Source of the DNA: Maribellus sediminis | Lineage (GTDB): Bacteria; Bacteroidota; Bacteroidia; Bacteroidales; Prolixibacteraceae | DNA length: 64,000 nucleotides | NCBI RefSeq assembly: GCF_011799805.1 | Contig: NZ_WXUB01000004.1 | Coordinates: 609,427-673,426 of the forward strand | Direction: 5' to 3' | In this document: piece after piece, positions 1 through 7,957 of the stretch | How positions within the stretch are numbered: the first letter of the stretch is position 1 | Layout of the letters: each line of letters begins with the position of its first letter | Notes under the pieces: generated by a model | Seen by the model: only the letters and a program-made list of their open reading frames with translations | Databases searched by the model: none | Told to the model about the DNA's origin: nothing | Translations under genes and position numbers: made by a program

Positions 1-1154
1 CCGTAAGTTTGTCGTTTATGGAGCCCTGGTTAGGAGGTAAGAAACCAAATTCATTCTCGGTTTCGCTTTCGCATTCACGAGTAAATTACAGTGCTAATAA
101 ATACTACCAGAATTACAACAATTACGGTTATGGCAACTCGTATTATGGCGGTAGTTATTATAATCCGTACAGTTCTTACGGTGGTGGTTACAATCCTTAT
201 GGCGGTTATGGCGGTTATGGTAGTTATTACCCAACGTATTCCTATAACTACGATTCGGAAAACGATGATAACAGCAAGGACCGGATCTGGGAAACTACAG
301 CTTTGGCTTTAGGTTATGGTTACCGCCTGTCGTGGCCCGATGACTACTTTACGGTGTATCACGAACTCTCGTTCGAGCACTATAAGCTCCAGAATATGAG
401 CAGCTATTTCCCGTTCTTGGCCGACGAAAACGGAGAAGTGAACGGAACAGCAAACAACTTCAATTTTAAAACCGTATTCGGAAGAAGTTCTGTAGATAAT
501 CCATTGTATTCGCGCAGCGGTTCGAGCTTTTCGCTGGCACTGAAACTTACGCCTCCTTACTCTTTGTTTAACGGGGTAGATTATTCGAGTCCCGATGTGT
601 CGAATGCTGATAAATACAAATGGATTGAATACCACAAATGGTTGTTTAAAGGACAGTTGTATAATCCGCTAACTAAAAATACCAACCTGGTACTGCGTAC
701 TGCGTTCGAATTCGGATTCCTGGGTTACTACGATAAAAACAGGCAGTCGCCTTTTGAAGGATTTATCGTAGGTGGATCGGGTATGTCGGGTTACAACATG
801 TACGGTACCGATTACGTTTCGCTGCGTGGTTACAAAGATTACAGTTTAAGTACCAATACCTATGGTTCGAACATGTATACCAAGTTTACCATGGAATTGC
901 GTTACCCGATTACGCTGAAACCAAGTGCGACCATTTATGCACTCACCTTCCTCGAAGCAGGTAATGCAGGTATGGCGTTCCAGAACTATACACCTTTTAA
1001 ATTGCACCGTTCGGCGGGTATGGGAGTTCGTATCTTCCTGCCAATGTTCGGATTGATGGGTATCGACTGGGGTTACGGTTTCGACCCGATTCCGGGAAGA
1101 TCAAACGACAACTGGGGAAGCCAGTTCCATTTCGTAATCGGTCAGCAGTTCTAA
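1..1154 (+). CDS. bamA: BamA (Omp85) outer-membrane assembly factor, C-terminal part
   Basis: The 5' end is missing: the frame is open to the left edge, so the TTG at 9 is only an apparent start. The visible part is the 16-strand barrel of an Omp85 protein, which inserts beta-barrel proteins into the outer membrane. Supporting motifs are EPWLGGKKPNS at the start of the barrel, the loop-6 type motif SLRGYKD about two thirds along, and a terminal phenylalanine (HFVIGQQF) typical of a BAM-recognised last strand. An unusual insertion rich in Gly, Tyr and Ser (about residues 29-80 of the visible part) precedes an acidic patch and probably forms an extracellular loop. Two Skp-type chaperone genes follow on the same strand, a common Bacteroidota arrangement that fits a shared role in barrel biogenesis. 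Confidence 0.93.
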   Translation, partial: VSLSFMEPWLGGKKPNSFSVSLSHSRVNYSANKYYQNYNNYGYGNSYYGGSYYNPYSSYGGGYNPYGGYGGYGSYYPTYSYNYDSENDDNSKDRIWETTALALGYGYRLSWPDDYFTVYHELSFEHYKLQNMSSYFPFLADENGEVNGTANNFNFKTVFGRSSVDNPLYSRSGSSFSLALKLTPPYSLFNGVDYSSPDVSNADKYKWIEYHKWLFKGQLYNPLTKNTNLVLRTAFEFGFLGYYDKNRQSPFEGFIVGGSGMSGYNMYGTDYVSLRGYKDYSLSTNTYGSNMYTKFTMELRYPITLKPSATIYALTFLEAGNAGMAFQNYTPFKLHRSAGMGVRIFLPMFGLMGIDWGYGFDPIPGRSNDNWGSQFHFVIGQQF

Positions 1155-1223
1155 AAAACAAAAAGAATGTTTTGGCATAAAATATGATAGATGATCATCA
1201 GTTTAACTAAAAAAGAATTTGCC

Positions 1224-1736
1224 ATGAAGAAGATAATTTTAACGCTAATAGCAGTTTTTTCGATCGCTTTAGTTTCGAATGCACAGAAGTACGGCTTTAT
1301 CGATTCGGAATACATAATGGATAATATTCCGGCATTTAATGCAGCACAGGAACAACTCGATCAGTTGTCGTCGCAGTACCAGAAAGAACTGGAATCGATG
1401 CATGCTGAAATCGAACAGATGTATAAAGATTTTCAGGCCGAAAGCGTGTTGTTGTCGGAAGACATGAAACGCAAACGCGAAGATGTGATCATTTCAAAAG
1501 AAAAAGATTATAAACAACTGCAACGTAAGTATTTCGGGCCAAGTGGCGACCTGTTTAAAAAGCGTCAGGGGCTGGTAAAACCTATCCAGGACGATATCTT
1601 TAATGCCGTGCAGGAAATTGCTACTGATGGCAGCTATGCTTTAATTTTCGACAAGGCCGGAGGTACCACTTTATTCTATACAAATCCGCGCTATGATTTA
1701 AGCGATCAGGTTTTGCAAAAACTCGGTTATAAATAG
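1224..1736 (+). CDS. Skp/OmpH family periplasmic chaperone
   Basis: A 170-residue protein with an N-terminal signal peptide (MKKIILTLIAVFSIALVSNA, cleavage probably before QKYGF) followed by a long charged helical region (about residues 50-110) that would form the coiled-coil tentacles of Skp. Skp-type trimers hold unfolded outer-membrane proteins in the periplasm and deliver them to BAM. An upstream in-frame ATG at 1191 exists, but the ATG at 1224 puts the signal peptide at the N-terminus and is preferred. It lies about 70 bp behind bamA and 47 bp before a second paralogue, so the three genes are probably one operon. Confidence 0.9.
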   Translation: MKKIILTLIAVFSIALVSNAQKYGFIDSEYIMDNIPAFNAAQEQLDQLSSQYQKELESMHAEIEQMYKDFQAESVLLSEDMKRKREDVIISKEKDYKQLQRKYFGPSGDLFKKRQGLVKPIQDDIFNAVQEIATDGSYALIFDKAGGTTLFYTNPRYDLSDQVLQKLGYK

Positions 1737-1783
1737 AGATATAATACTATATTTGCAAGCAAAAAATTAAGACCACGTTAATT

Positions 1784-2305
1784 ATGAAGAATTTAATGAA
1801 ACTACTGGCAGTACTTTTGATAACTGTATCGGCTGCTACTGTTAATGCACAAACTTTAAAGTTTGGTCATATCGATCTTCAGGCACTTGTTCAGGTAATG
1901 CCAGAAAGAACTGCGGCTGAAGCGGAATACAATAAATTTCAGGGCGAACTTGAAGAGATCCTGGGAGAAATGCAACAGGATTTACAGACCAAATATGGTG
2001 AATTTGAACAAATGGGACAGGAAGTATCTCAAATTAAAAGAGATGCAAAAGTTACCGAAATACAAGAGATTCAACAACGTATTCAAAATTACCAGGTAAC
2101 CGCCCAGCAGCAGATGAACCAGAAACAAAACGAATTGTTAGGACCGGTTTTCGAAAAAGCTGAAAATGCCATTGCAGAAGTAGCTAAAGAAAAAGGTTTG
2201 ATTTATGTTTTTGACTCAGGTCAGAACAACAGAACTATTCTGTACAAATCGAACCAAAGCCTTGACATACTGCCGCTGGTTAAAGCAAAACTCGGTATTC
2301 AGTAA
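1784..2305 (+). CDS. Skp/OmpH family periplasmic chaperone, second copy
   Basis: A 173-residue paralogue of the preceding gene. It has a signal peptide ending near VNAQ, the opening KFGHIDLQALVQVMPE typical of OmpH proteins, a Gln/Glu-rich coiled-coil centre (about residues 45-120), and the closing strand motif LIYVFDSG also seen as ALIFDKAG in the first copy. Predicted role: periplasmic holding chaperone for outer-membrane proteins. Tandem skp genes behind bamA are common in Bacteroidota. A strong terminator follows 25 bp after the stop and closes the operon. Confidence 0.9.
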   Translation: MKNLMKLLAVLLITVSAATVNAQTLKFGHIDLQALVQVMPERTAAEAEYNKFQGELEEILGEMQQDLQTKYGEFEQMGQEVSQIKRDAKVTEIQEIQQRIQNYQVTAQQQMNQKQNELLGPVFEKAENAIAEVAKEKGLIYVFDSGQNNRTILYKSNQSLDILPLVKAKLGIQ

Positions 2306-2330
2306 GACTTTTTAAAGTAGAACATATTGA

Positions 2331-2365
2331 AAAGCCATTCGTCGTATTGACGGATGGCTTTTTTT
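2331..2365 (+). terminator. Rho-independent terminator of the bamA-skp-skp operon
   Basis: The inverted repeat AAGCCATTCGTC / GACGGATGGCTT (12 bp with one G-U pair, 5-nt loop) is followed at once by seven T. It starts 25 bp after the second skp stop. Confidence 0.9.
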
Positions 2366-2387
2366 GTTGCTGACTGCTCGTGAGCTT

Positions 2388-2594
2388 CGAATGAATAACT
2401 CCGGTCTTCAGACCGGGGACTTGAAGTCGCAGGAGGGTAGTGGGCTTAAGCCCTAGATTATTGTTATCATCTTGCATGTCCCCGGCATAAATGCCAGGGT
2501 TAGTCAGAGATCATGGGCGTAAGTTCAAGTAATTGAATAACTCCGGTCTTTAGACCGGAGCTCAGGAGCAGCCGACAGGAATGGGCTTTAGCCC
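2388..2594. repeat. REP-like palindrome cluster, left side of the RAYT gene
   Basis: Several short palindromes are packed together: CCGGTCTTCAGACCGG (2401-2416), GGGCTTAAGCCC (2442-2453), CCCCGGCATAAATGCCAGGG (2480-2499), CTCCGGTCTTTAGACCGGAG (2541-2560) and GGGCTTTAGCCC (2583-2594). The segment 2480-2594 is a 115-bp module whose second copy lies at 3073-3187 in the same orientation and with identical spacing. The last palindrome contains the stop codon of the neighbouring transposase gene. Confidence 0.85.
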
Positions 2595-3022
2595 TGTGCC
2601 GTATCAAAGCCATAATTCGAGATAAACTCCTGGTATTCCTCCTCCCAACTCTTGTTCCTGTGATGTATCTCTTGATTTCTAATGTATTCGCGAACCCGGT
2701 TAACCTGAGAGTCACTAACCGATACTGCAAAATATTCATCCGCCCACTCAAACTTCCCGCTGGTCAATCTCTGTTTATTAATCCAATATGATGATTCCCC
2801 TTTAATTAGTTGCAGGCATTTCGACACCATCTGATCGGCTTTTAACGAAATAAGGCAATGTATATGCTCCTCATGGCCATTAATAAAATCGATGTGGATG
2901 GATTTATCACGGGCATTTTCTTTAATATGATCGAGGATTGTCTGCTTATTTCTTGTGGTAATGAATGGAATTCTGTTCTTGGTTCCCCATACACAGTGGA
3001 GGTATATTTTAATGTAGGCCAT
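2588..3022 (-). CDS. REP-associated tyrosine transposase (RAYT, IS200/Y1 family)
   Basis: A 144-residue single-domain Y1 transposase. The HUH motif is visible as HIHCLI (His53 and His55), and the catalytic tyrosine is most likely Tyr113 in REYIRNQ. The length fits the IS200/RAYT family. Such enzymes nick and join single-stranded DNA at palindromic sites, and chromosomal RAYTs are linked to spread of REP palindromes. Here the gene is bracketed by two direct copies of a palindrome module, and its stop codon (TAA at 2588-2590) lies inside the palindrome GGGCTTTAGCCC. That tight coupling suggests the gene and repeats form one unit. All key residues are present, so the enzyme may be active. Confidence 0.88.
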   Translation of the reverse strand: MAYIKIYLHCVWGTKNRIPFITTRNKQTILDHIKENARDKSIHIDFINGHEEHIHCLISLKADQMVSKCLQLIKGESSYWINKQRLTSGKFEWADEYFAVSVSDSQVNRVREYIRNQEIHHRNKSWEEEYQEFISNYGFDTAQG

Positions 3023-3035
3023 TGAATCTGGTTTT

Positions 3036-3262
3036 GGGCTAAAGCCCGGTTCGTTCGGGTTGCTTCGTTGGTCCCCGGCATAAATGCCGGGGTTAGTGAG
3101 CCATCATTGGTGTATATTCAAGTTAATGAATAACTCCGGTCTTTAGACCGGAGATCAGGAGCAGCAGACAGGAATGGGCTTAAGCCCTTGATGATGCTGA
3201 TTGGGCTAAAGCCCGGGTGGATATCGTGATGATAGCATCCCCATACTTCAGTCTGGGGTTAG
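3036..3262. repeat. REP-like palindrome cluster, right side of the RAYT gene
   Basis: Palindromes GGGCTAAAGCCC (3036-3047), CCCCGGCATAAATGCCGGGG (3073-3092), CTCCGGTCTTTAGACCGGAG (3134-3153), GGGCTTAAGCCC (3176-3187) and GGGCTAAAGCCC (3203-3214), then an imperfect one near 3239-3256. Positions 3073-3187 are the second copy of the 115-bp module found at 2480-2594; between copies the palindromes are conserved better than the linkers. Confidence 0.85.
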
Positions 3263-3284
3263 TCATAAGGGATATTAACGCCGC

Positions 3285-4001
3285 TTATTCAACCACAGCC
3301 TCATCCTTTTTGCGGCGTTTTTTTACCACCTCGTTGTTTTCGGCGATAATGGTGGCCACGGTGCGGGCAAAGGCGCCATAGGCCGGCTCATCTACCAGTT
3401 CCATGGCACGCAGGTACACCACAATCTTATCGTTGATCAGCGATAGCACGTCAGCCTTCATTTTAGTGGCATTGGCCTGGGTGCTTTCTTCGGCTTTTTC
3501 CTGTTCGTAGGCAATGCGGGCAGCCTCGAATGCCACCTGTGCGGTTTGCAGTGCAGCTACGGTATCGGCGCAACCCGGAAGCAGGGCGATGGCATCCTGT
3601 ATTTTCGGTTTACTCAGGTCGTCGAGCAGCGAGGCAATCAGCGACGATTCGGAGGCATAACTCTCATGTATAATGCGCAGGCCATATTTCTCGAAAACAT
3701 CGTCAACCAATTCGGCAGCTGCCTGTACGGCCTGATCGGGGTGGTGGAGGTAGCCCACCAGCAGGTAACTTAACGAGCGAAGTGGCTGGTCGCGGGCTTC
3801 GTCTTTCTCTTCCAGGTCGCTTTCGGCTTTGCTACGCTTAATGGCTACTGTAAGTGCCGCTGAAAGGCTTTCAAGATCGATGAACATCTCGCTGAGGTGC
3901 GTGTCGGTACTCAGGCTCGTGGTTTTGTACGCGCCTATCATGCGCATACTCACGGCGTCAACTTCAGTGACGCGGCTTTTACTCATTAAAATTGGGATCA
4001 T
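3285..4001 (-). CDS. DUF6261-like protein
   Basis: A 238-residue, mostly helical, soluble protein without signal peptide. The pattern (an opening MRMIGAYKT-type segment, a central LDDLSKPKIQDAI, many Ala-rich helices, and a basic KKRRKKDE tail) resembles the Bacteroidota family DUF6261, of unknown function; the assignment is from memory of the pattern. The frame extends upstream to 4049, but that extension reads through a poly-A run, so ATG at 4001 (or 3986) is the likelier start. The gene is GC-richer than the AT-rich ORFs downstream and lies beside two palindromic repeat systems. Confidence 0.65.
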   Translation of the reverse strand: MIPILMSKSRVTEVDAVSMRMIGAYKTTSLSTDTHLSEMFIDLESLSAALTVAIKRSKAESDLEEKDEARDQPLRSLSYLLVGYLHHPDQAVQAAAELVDDVFEKYGLRIIHESYASESSLIASLLDDLSKPKIQDAIALLPGCADTVAALQTAQVAFEAARIAYEQEKAEESTQANATKMKADVLSLINDKIVVYLRAMELVDEPAYGAFARTVATIIAENNEVVKKRRKKDEAVVE

Positions 4002-4518
4002 AATAAATCGGTTTTTTTTTGAATGGTTTACATTAGCATCGAAGAACAAAATTTGATGTTTTTAGACGCTTATAATTCTTGGTTAACTAAAATTATTGCA
4101 AAAGCAGCAGAATGTCAATCGATTACATACTGTTTTAGAGCATGGCAATCTGCCACGTTACCAATTCTAGCTTTCCGGAAGCGTGGCAATTTGCCACGGC
4201 CTGGTTTTTAGATTCTGCGTTAAATGGCAATTTGCCATTGCTAAACCTTTCGATAAAGTAAGTCGTGGCAACTTGCCACGTAGTCAAGTTTTCGATAAAC
4301 AGCCTGTGGCAGAATGCCATGACAAAGAAAAATTGTTTATTTTTAGGAAACATAAAAAACCAAAGTACCAAATACAATGAACTCAACTTTTGCAAAACTC
4401 CAATGCCGAACAGACCGTATTTTGGCCGGGAGAATAAAGAATTACAGTTAGTTACGTAAGTGACGCCTAATACGATATATGTTACAGAGTAATATACACG
4501 TACGTTGTAGCCAATAAT
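4002..4518. other. Intergenic region holding a palindrome array
   Basis: No convincing gene lies between the DUF6261-like gene and the membrane-protein ORF at 4519. Short frames here are interrupted and have no recognisable product. The stretch contains the five-unit palindrome array (4143-4319) and, at its right end, the upstream boundary element of the first boxed ORF (4496-4518). Confidence 0.7.
4143..4319. repeat. Five palindromes at an exact 41-bp period
   Basis: A 13-bp core TGGCAAnnTGCCA recurs at 4143, 4184, 4225, 4266 and 4307, every 41 bp without deviation. The five cores are TGGCAATCTGCCA, TGGCAATTTGCCA (twice), TGGCAACTTGCCA and TGGCAGAATGCCA. Each is separated by 28 bp of mostly different sequence. 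In units 2-4 the flanking bases extend the palindrome by compensating pairs (CG/CG, AA/TT, CG/CG). Spacers 3 and 4 share TTTCGATAAA. Transcribed, each unit would form a hairpin. No cas gene is nearby. Confidence 0.85.
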
Positions 4519-5370
4519 ATGAGACGCATCAGACATATAATAGCATTGATTGTAATAGGGATAAATATATATCCTTGTATTCCTGATACTATAAAGATTT
4601 TCAGGACAGGTGGTGGTCCATTCGGATTTGGAATAATACTAATTCCGATTTTAATGATTATTCATCTGTCACTTATTCCAGCGATTTTGACTTTTACGAA
4701 AAAATATAATCGTAAAAACGGATTGATAGTTCTTAATGTAATCGGATTGGTTGTTGGGGTATTTTATGTTTATATGTGGCTTACAGTTGATACAAAGCCT
4801 ATTGACAAAAAAGATACAAACAGATTTGTTTTAAACCCCAACTTGATTACAGAATTTCACCGTGATGACAGATTAAATCCAAATAACCCAGATTTTCAAT
4901 TTTATACAATTGCTTCGTTTTGCGCTGATTTAAATAATAATGAAAAAGCGGATACGATAATTCTAAAAAGACTTAAAGGTTGGGAAAATGACCCTGGCGA
5001 TTTTCAACAAATCCAAATTACGACAGATAATGGAACTATCTGGACTGAAACAAACTTTGATGGTTGGGTTCGCTTTGATAATAATTATTACGTCCCTGAT
5101 TCAGTAAAAAGATTAAATCAACTTGATACAGATTTGCTTTTATTGACAGATTTTGAGAATACGAAAATCCTTGGATTATTCGGCTGGGTTTATGCGAGTG
5201 AATCTGGACTTTTAACAATAATTGATTTTAATACAAAACAACCAAGGATAATGATTAATAAAAATCTGGATTTAGTTGGTATTGATAATCAAAAAATCAC
5301 CATCCAAGATTCAGAAGATAAGTGTTGGATTGAGAATATAAACAACAGATTAATAATGAATTGTGAATAA
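4519..5370 (+). CDS. Membrane protein of unknown function (boxed ORF 1)
   Basis: A 283-residue protein I do not recognise. It has three predicted membrane helices (about residues 6-24, 35-60 and 68-90), then a soluble domain of about 190 residues containing an Asp/Asn loop (DLNNNEKAD, residues 137-145) that resembles a calcium-binding repeat loop. The ORF is AT-rich compared with the core genes. It is enclosed exactly by a 15-bp inverted repeat: GTTGTAGCCAATAAT (4504-4518) ends at the ATG, and ATTACTGGCTACAAC (5371-5385) starts right after the stop (14 of 15 match). This suggests it moved as a unit. Confidence 0.7.
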   Translation: MRRIRHIIALIVIGINIYPCIPDTIKIFRTGGGPFGFGIILIPILMIIHLSLIPAILTFTKKYNRKNGLIVLNVIGLVVGVFYVYMWLTVDTKPIDKKDTNRFVLNPNLITEFHRDDRLNPNNPDFQFYTIASFCADLNNNEKADTIILKRLKGWENDPGDFQQIQITTDNGTIWTETNFDGWVRFDNNYYVPDSVKRLNQLDTDLLLLTDFENTKILGLFGWVYASESGLLTIIDFNTKQPRIMINKNLDLVGIDNQKITIQDSEDKCWIENINNRLIMNCE

Positions 5371-5534
5371 ATTACTGGCTACAACACGCGGTATAAAACA
5401 TTGGGGTTTAAGTGGTTATCAAACATTCTGCCACGCATTAAGTTCGGTGTAACTGGACAGGATAGTAGCCCGCAATCCCCAACGATTTCATACCGCCACC
5501 GTTAACGCCAAGTTTAAACTGAAATTCTACAAAT
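5371..5534. repeat. Boundary element between boxed ORFs 1 and 2
   Basis: It begins with the right arm of the ORF 1 inverted repeat, then GCGGTATAAAACATTGGGG (5388-5406), whose degenerate reverse complement is CCCCAACGATTTCATACCGC (5477-5496). It ends with CACCGTTAACGCCAAGTTT (5497-5515), the upstream element of ORF 2. The core ACATTGGGGTTTAAGTGG (5398-5415) matches cores in the other boundary elements. The two long arms could fold the element into a stem of about 110 nt. Confidence 0.7.
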
Positions 5535-6953
5535 ATGAGAATCAGACACAATGATATAGAAATCAATAAAACAGACCCTTTCTCAAATTGCAAATTGGGA
5601 AGAAAAGAATATGCTCTCGTACTAACAGATATTGTAAAAAACTTCAATGACGGATTTGTATTAGCAATTGACAATGAATGGGGAACGGGAAAAACCACAT
5701 TTGTAAAAATGTGGAAACAGTATTTGGACAATAACGACTTTAAAACTTTGTACTTTAATGCTTGGGAGAATGATTTCGAGCAAGATATTTTAGTTACATT
5801 GATTTCTGAATTAAAGGAACTTAAAACTTCCAAAAACGAAGAATCATTTAAAAAAGTAATTAATAAGGCTTTTCCACTAGCAAAAAGTTTGGCTTTGGGA
5901 TTACTTAAAACTCAGATTGAAAAACATGTCGGCAATGAGTTTGTACAAGAATTCATAAATCAAACTTCAAACAGCGTGGCTGACGGATTGCAAGAACAAA
6001 TTGAAATTTATGCGAGTAAGAAAAAAAGCATCGTTGAATTCAAAGAATCATTAGAAAAATTTGTTTCCCAAACAACGGAAAACAAACCTGTTGTTTTCAT
6101 AATTGATGAATTAGACAGGTGTCGACCAAATTATGCAGTCGAATTACTGGAGCAGTTAAAACATCTATTTTCTGTTCCCGGAATAGTATTCGTATTATCA
6201 ATTGATAAAATCCAATTAGGAAATGCAGTTCGGGGTGTTTATGGTAGTGATTTAATAGATTCAAATGAATATCTAAGAAGATTTATTGATATCGAATATT
6301 CTATTCCCGAGCCAAACATAAAAACTTTTACAAAATACTTGTACGAATATTTTGGATTTGATGAATTCTTTGCAGAAGAACAAAGAATTCAATATCGTGA
6401 ATTACAACAAGACAATTCAACTTTTATAAAGTTTGCCGCCTCACTGTTTAACTATGAAAGATTAACATTAAGAGTTCAAGAAAAAATATTTGCGCATGCA
6501 AGATTAGCTTTAACACAATTTCCTGCGAATAATTATGTCGTACCAAGTTTATTCATATTTCTAATTTATATCAAGTTCAAGCACAACACTATTTATTGTA
6601 ATCTGAAAAACGAAAGGTACTCTTTACAGGAATTAGTTAATCAAGTCGAGTCAATCTTACCTGAGAATGTGGGAGAAGATGATTCACACATATTTTTATA
6701 TACTCTATCAATGCTATTGAGAAGCTATAATAACTCAAGAGAGTACCAAAATAAAGAGAAACTAACAGTACAAGACGAAAGTGACTCGAAACAAAAATTG
6801 ACATTCACATCTCAGTTTGATAAATCTGAGAATAACGCGAAACTTTTGGGTTTCTTAGATTCATCACGAGGATACTATTCAAATATTCATGATTTAAAAT
6901 TAAAATACTTAATAAAAAAAATAGATATAACTGAATCTATACTACTGAATTAA
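5535..6953 (+). CDS. KAP family P-loop NTPase (boxed ORF 2)
   Basis: A 472-residue KAP-type ATPase. Walker A is NEWGTGKTT (Gly50-Thr55), the family motif FNAWEND follows at about residues 74-80, and Walker B is VVFIIDELDRCRP (about residues 186-198) with the typical Asp-Glu-Leu-Asp-Arg-Cys-Arg-Pro signature. No membrane segment is evident, unlike many KAP proteins. KAP NTPases are STAND/AAA-related signalling or scaffolding ATPases, and several bacterial members sit in variable defence-type loci. The gene is AT-rich and bracketed by GTTAACGCC (5501-5509) and GGCGTTAAC (6963-6971), a perfect 9-bp inverted repeat. Neighbouring boxed ORFs encode membrane and envelope proteins; whether they work together is unknown. 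Confidence 0.88.
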   Translation: MRIRHNDIEINKTDPFSNCKLGRKEYALVLTDIVKNFNDGFVLAIDNEWGTGKTTFVKMWKQYLDNNDFKTLYFNAWENDFEQDILVTLISELKELKTSKNEESFKKVINKAFPLAKSLALGLLKTQIEKHVGNEFVQEFINQTSNSVADGLQEQIEIYASKKKSIVEFKESLEKFVSQTTENKPVVFIIDELDRCRPNYAVELLEQLKHLFSVPGIVFVLSIDKIQLGNAVRGVYGSDLIDSNEYLRRFIDIEYSIPEPNIKTFTKYLYEYFGFDEFFAEEQRIQYRELQQDNSTFIKFAASLFNYERLTLRVQEKIFAHARLALTQFPANNYVVPSLFIFLIYIKFKHNTIYCNLKNERYSLQELVNQVESILPENVGEDDSHIFLYTLSMLLRSYNNSREYQNKEKLTVQDESDSKQKLTFTSQFDKSENNAKLLGFLDSSRGYYSNIHDLKLKYLIKKIDITESILLN

Positions 6954-6956
6954 TAA

Positions 6957-7100
6957 AAACCAGGCGTTAACAATTTGTATATGGCAAGCGGGGGTTTTAG
7001 CGGTCTGACAAGTCAGACCTTGCGCCCACTTTCCTGCGGGTCTGACAGGATTTCATCTCGAAATCCCGCCCGGCCACAAAGAAGTGACTGTTATGCATGC
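6957..7100. repeat. Boundary element between boxed ORFs 2 and 3
   Basis: It begins with the ORF 2 downstream repeat (CCAGGCGTTAACAATTTG), followed by the shared core GCAAGCGGGGGTTTTAGCGG (6984-7003). A perfect 18-bp palindrome GGTCTGACAAGTCAGACC-like site has arms at 7002-7009 and 7012-7019. A second hairpin has arms GGATTTC (7048-7054) and GAAATCC (7060-7066). It ends with GTTATGCATGC (7090-7100), the upstream repeat of ORF 3. Confidence 0.7.
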
Positions 7101-7117
7101 ATTCTAAAATAAGAACC

Positions 7118-7804
7118 ATGAAAAAACTAGTTAACCTTATTGCCGGAATACTAGCAGGAATTACCCCGCTAATTATTGCCGGAATTTTTGGATTATTAAT
7201 TAACAACGAGCTTCAAAATATACTTGGGATTATTCTTTGTGTAATTCTTGAACTACTGGCAGCTTGGATTGGAATACAGATTTTTCAAAAAATTCAGCGT
7301 GTCGGAATTGTCGATTTTATGGCAGTTGTTTTTGCTTCTCCCGATTTAGACAACCTGGAACAAACCGCCAACAGTAAAACAAAAAAAAGAACTGCAAAAG
7401 AATTGACTGAACTAAACTATAAAAATCAAAGTATATTTCGGGGAGGGACACTGAAAATATTTGGAGACTGGCATGGAGAACCGTATCAAAACGCACTTAA
7501 AATATTGCGTATAGACTATGCCGAAGATAAAAAACAAATGGTAATACAATTCTCTCGGAATACGAGAATTATAATTGATGAACCGGGCCATATTCTCGAA
7601 TCTCCATCGGTTTTGAAAATTTTATCAGCCCAAAGAGTAAAACTTGAATTTCAGCATAAAAAGAAAGGTTCAACGGAAGAAGGTAGCTATTTTAAAAATT
7701 ATACTGTGGTAAACAACAAAATTGAAACAGAAACGAACATTGATTGGACTAAACAAAAAATTGATGCGGCAATTGGTCAGGATGCACTGATAATTTTCAA
7801 CTAA
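7118..7804 (+). CDS. Small membrane protein of unknown function (boxed ORF 3)
   Basis: A 228-residue protein from the ATG at 7118 (an in-frame ATG at 7097 lies inside the boundary repeat and is less likely). Two hydrophobic helices span about residues 4-28 and 34-56; the rest is a soluble, lysine-rich cytoplasmic or periplasmic domain with the segments FGDWHGEPYQNALKILRIDY and QFSRNTRIIIDEPGHI. No family recognised. AT-rich, bracketed by GTTATGCATGC upstream and GCATGATAAC (7810-7819) downstream, an inverted repeat with one missing base. Confidence 0.68.
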   Translation: MKKLVNLIAGILAGITPLIIAGIFGLLINNELQNILGIILCVILELLAAWIGIQIFQKIQRVGIVDFMAVVFASPDLDNLEQTANSKTKKRTAKELTELNYKNQSIFRGGTLKIFGDWHGEPYQNALKILRIDYAEDKKQMVIQFSRNTRIIIDEPGHILESPSVLKILSAQRVKLEFQHKKKGSTEEGSYFKNYTVVNNKIETETNIDWTKQKIDAAIGQDALIIFN

Positions 7805-7805
7805 A

Positions 7806-7945
7806 AAACGCATGATAACTAATTATTTTATGGCAGGCGGGGTTCGTGCGGTGCCTTGCCTCGACTCATCTCTTCTCCGTATCGACCTACCTGACGGTGA
7901 CGCTCTTCGATCCCGCTCTTACAACTACTACCAACTATTCGCATG
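7806..7945. repeat. Boundary element between boxed ORFs 3 and 4
   Basis: It begins with GCATGATAACTAATTATTTT and carries the shared core GCAGGCGGGGTTCGTGCGG (7833-7851), then a GC-rich stretch, and ends with CTACCAACTATTCGCATGAC just before ORF 4. The core aligns with those at 5398-5415, 6984-7003 and, on the minus strand, 33887-33905. Confidence 0.68.
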
Positions 7946-7957
7946 ACTTTTAAACCG

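Noticed and set aside
4102..4116. Possible sixth unit of the palindrome array on the left
   Set aside because: Some similarity (CAGAATG) but it is neither palindromic nor at the 41-bp phase.
4143..4319. Reading the 41-bp array as a CRISPR
   Set aside because: The repeat is only 13-17 bp and varies between units, two spacers share sequence, and no cas gene is near.
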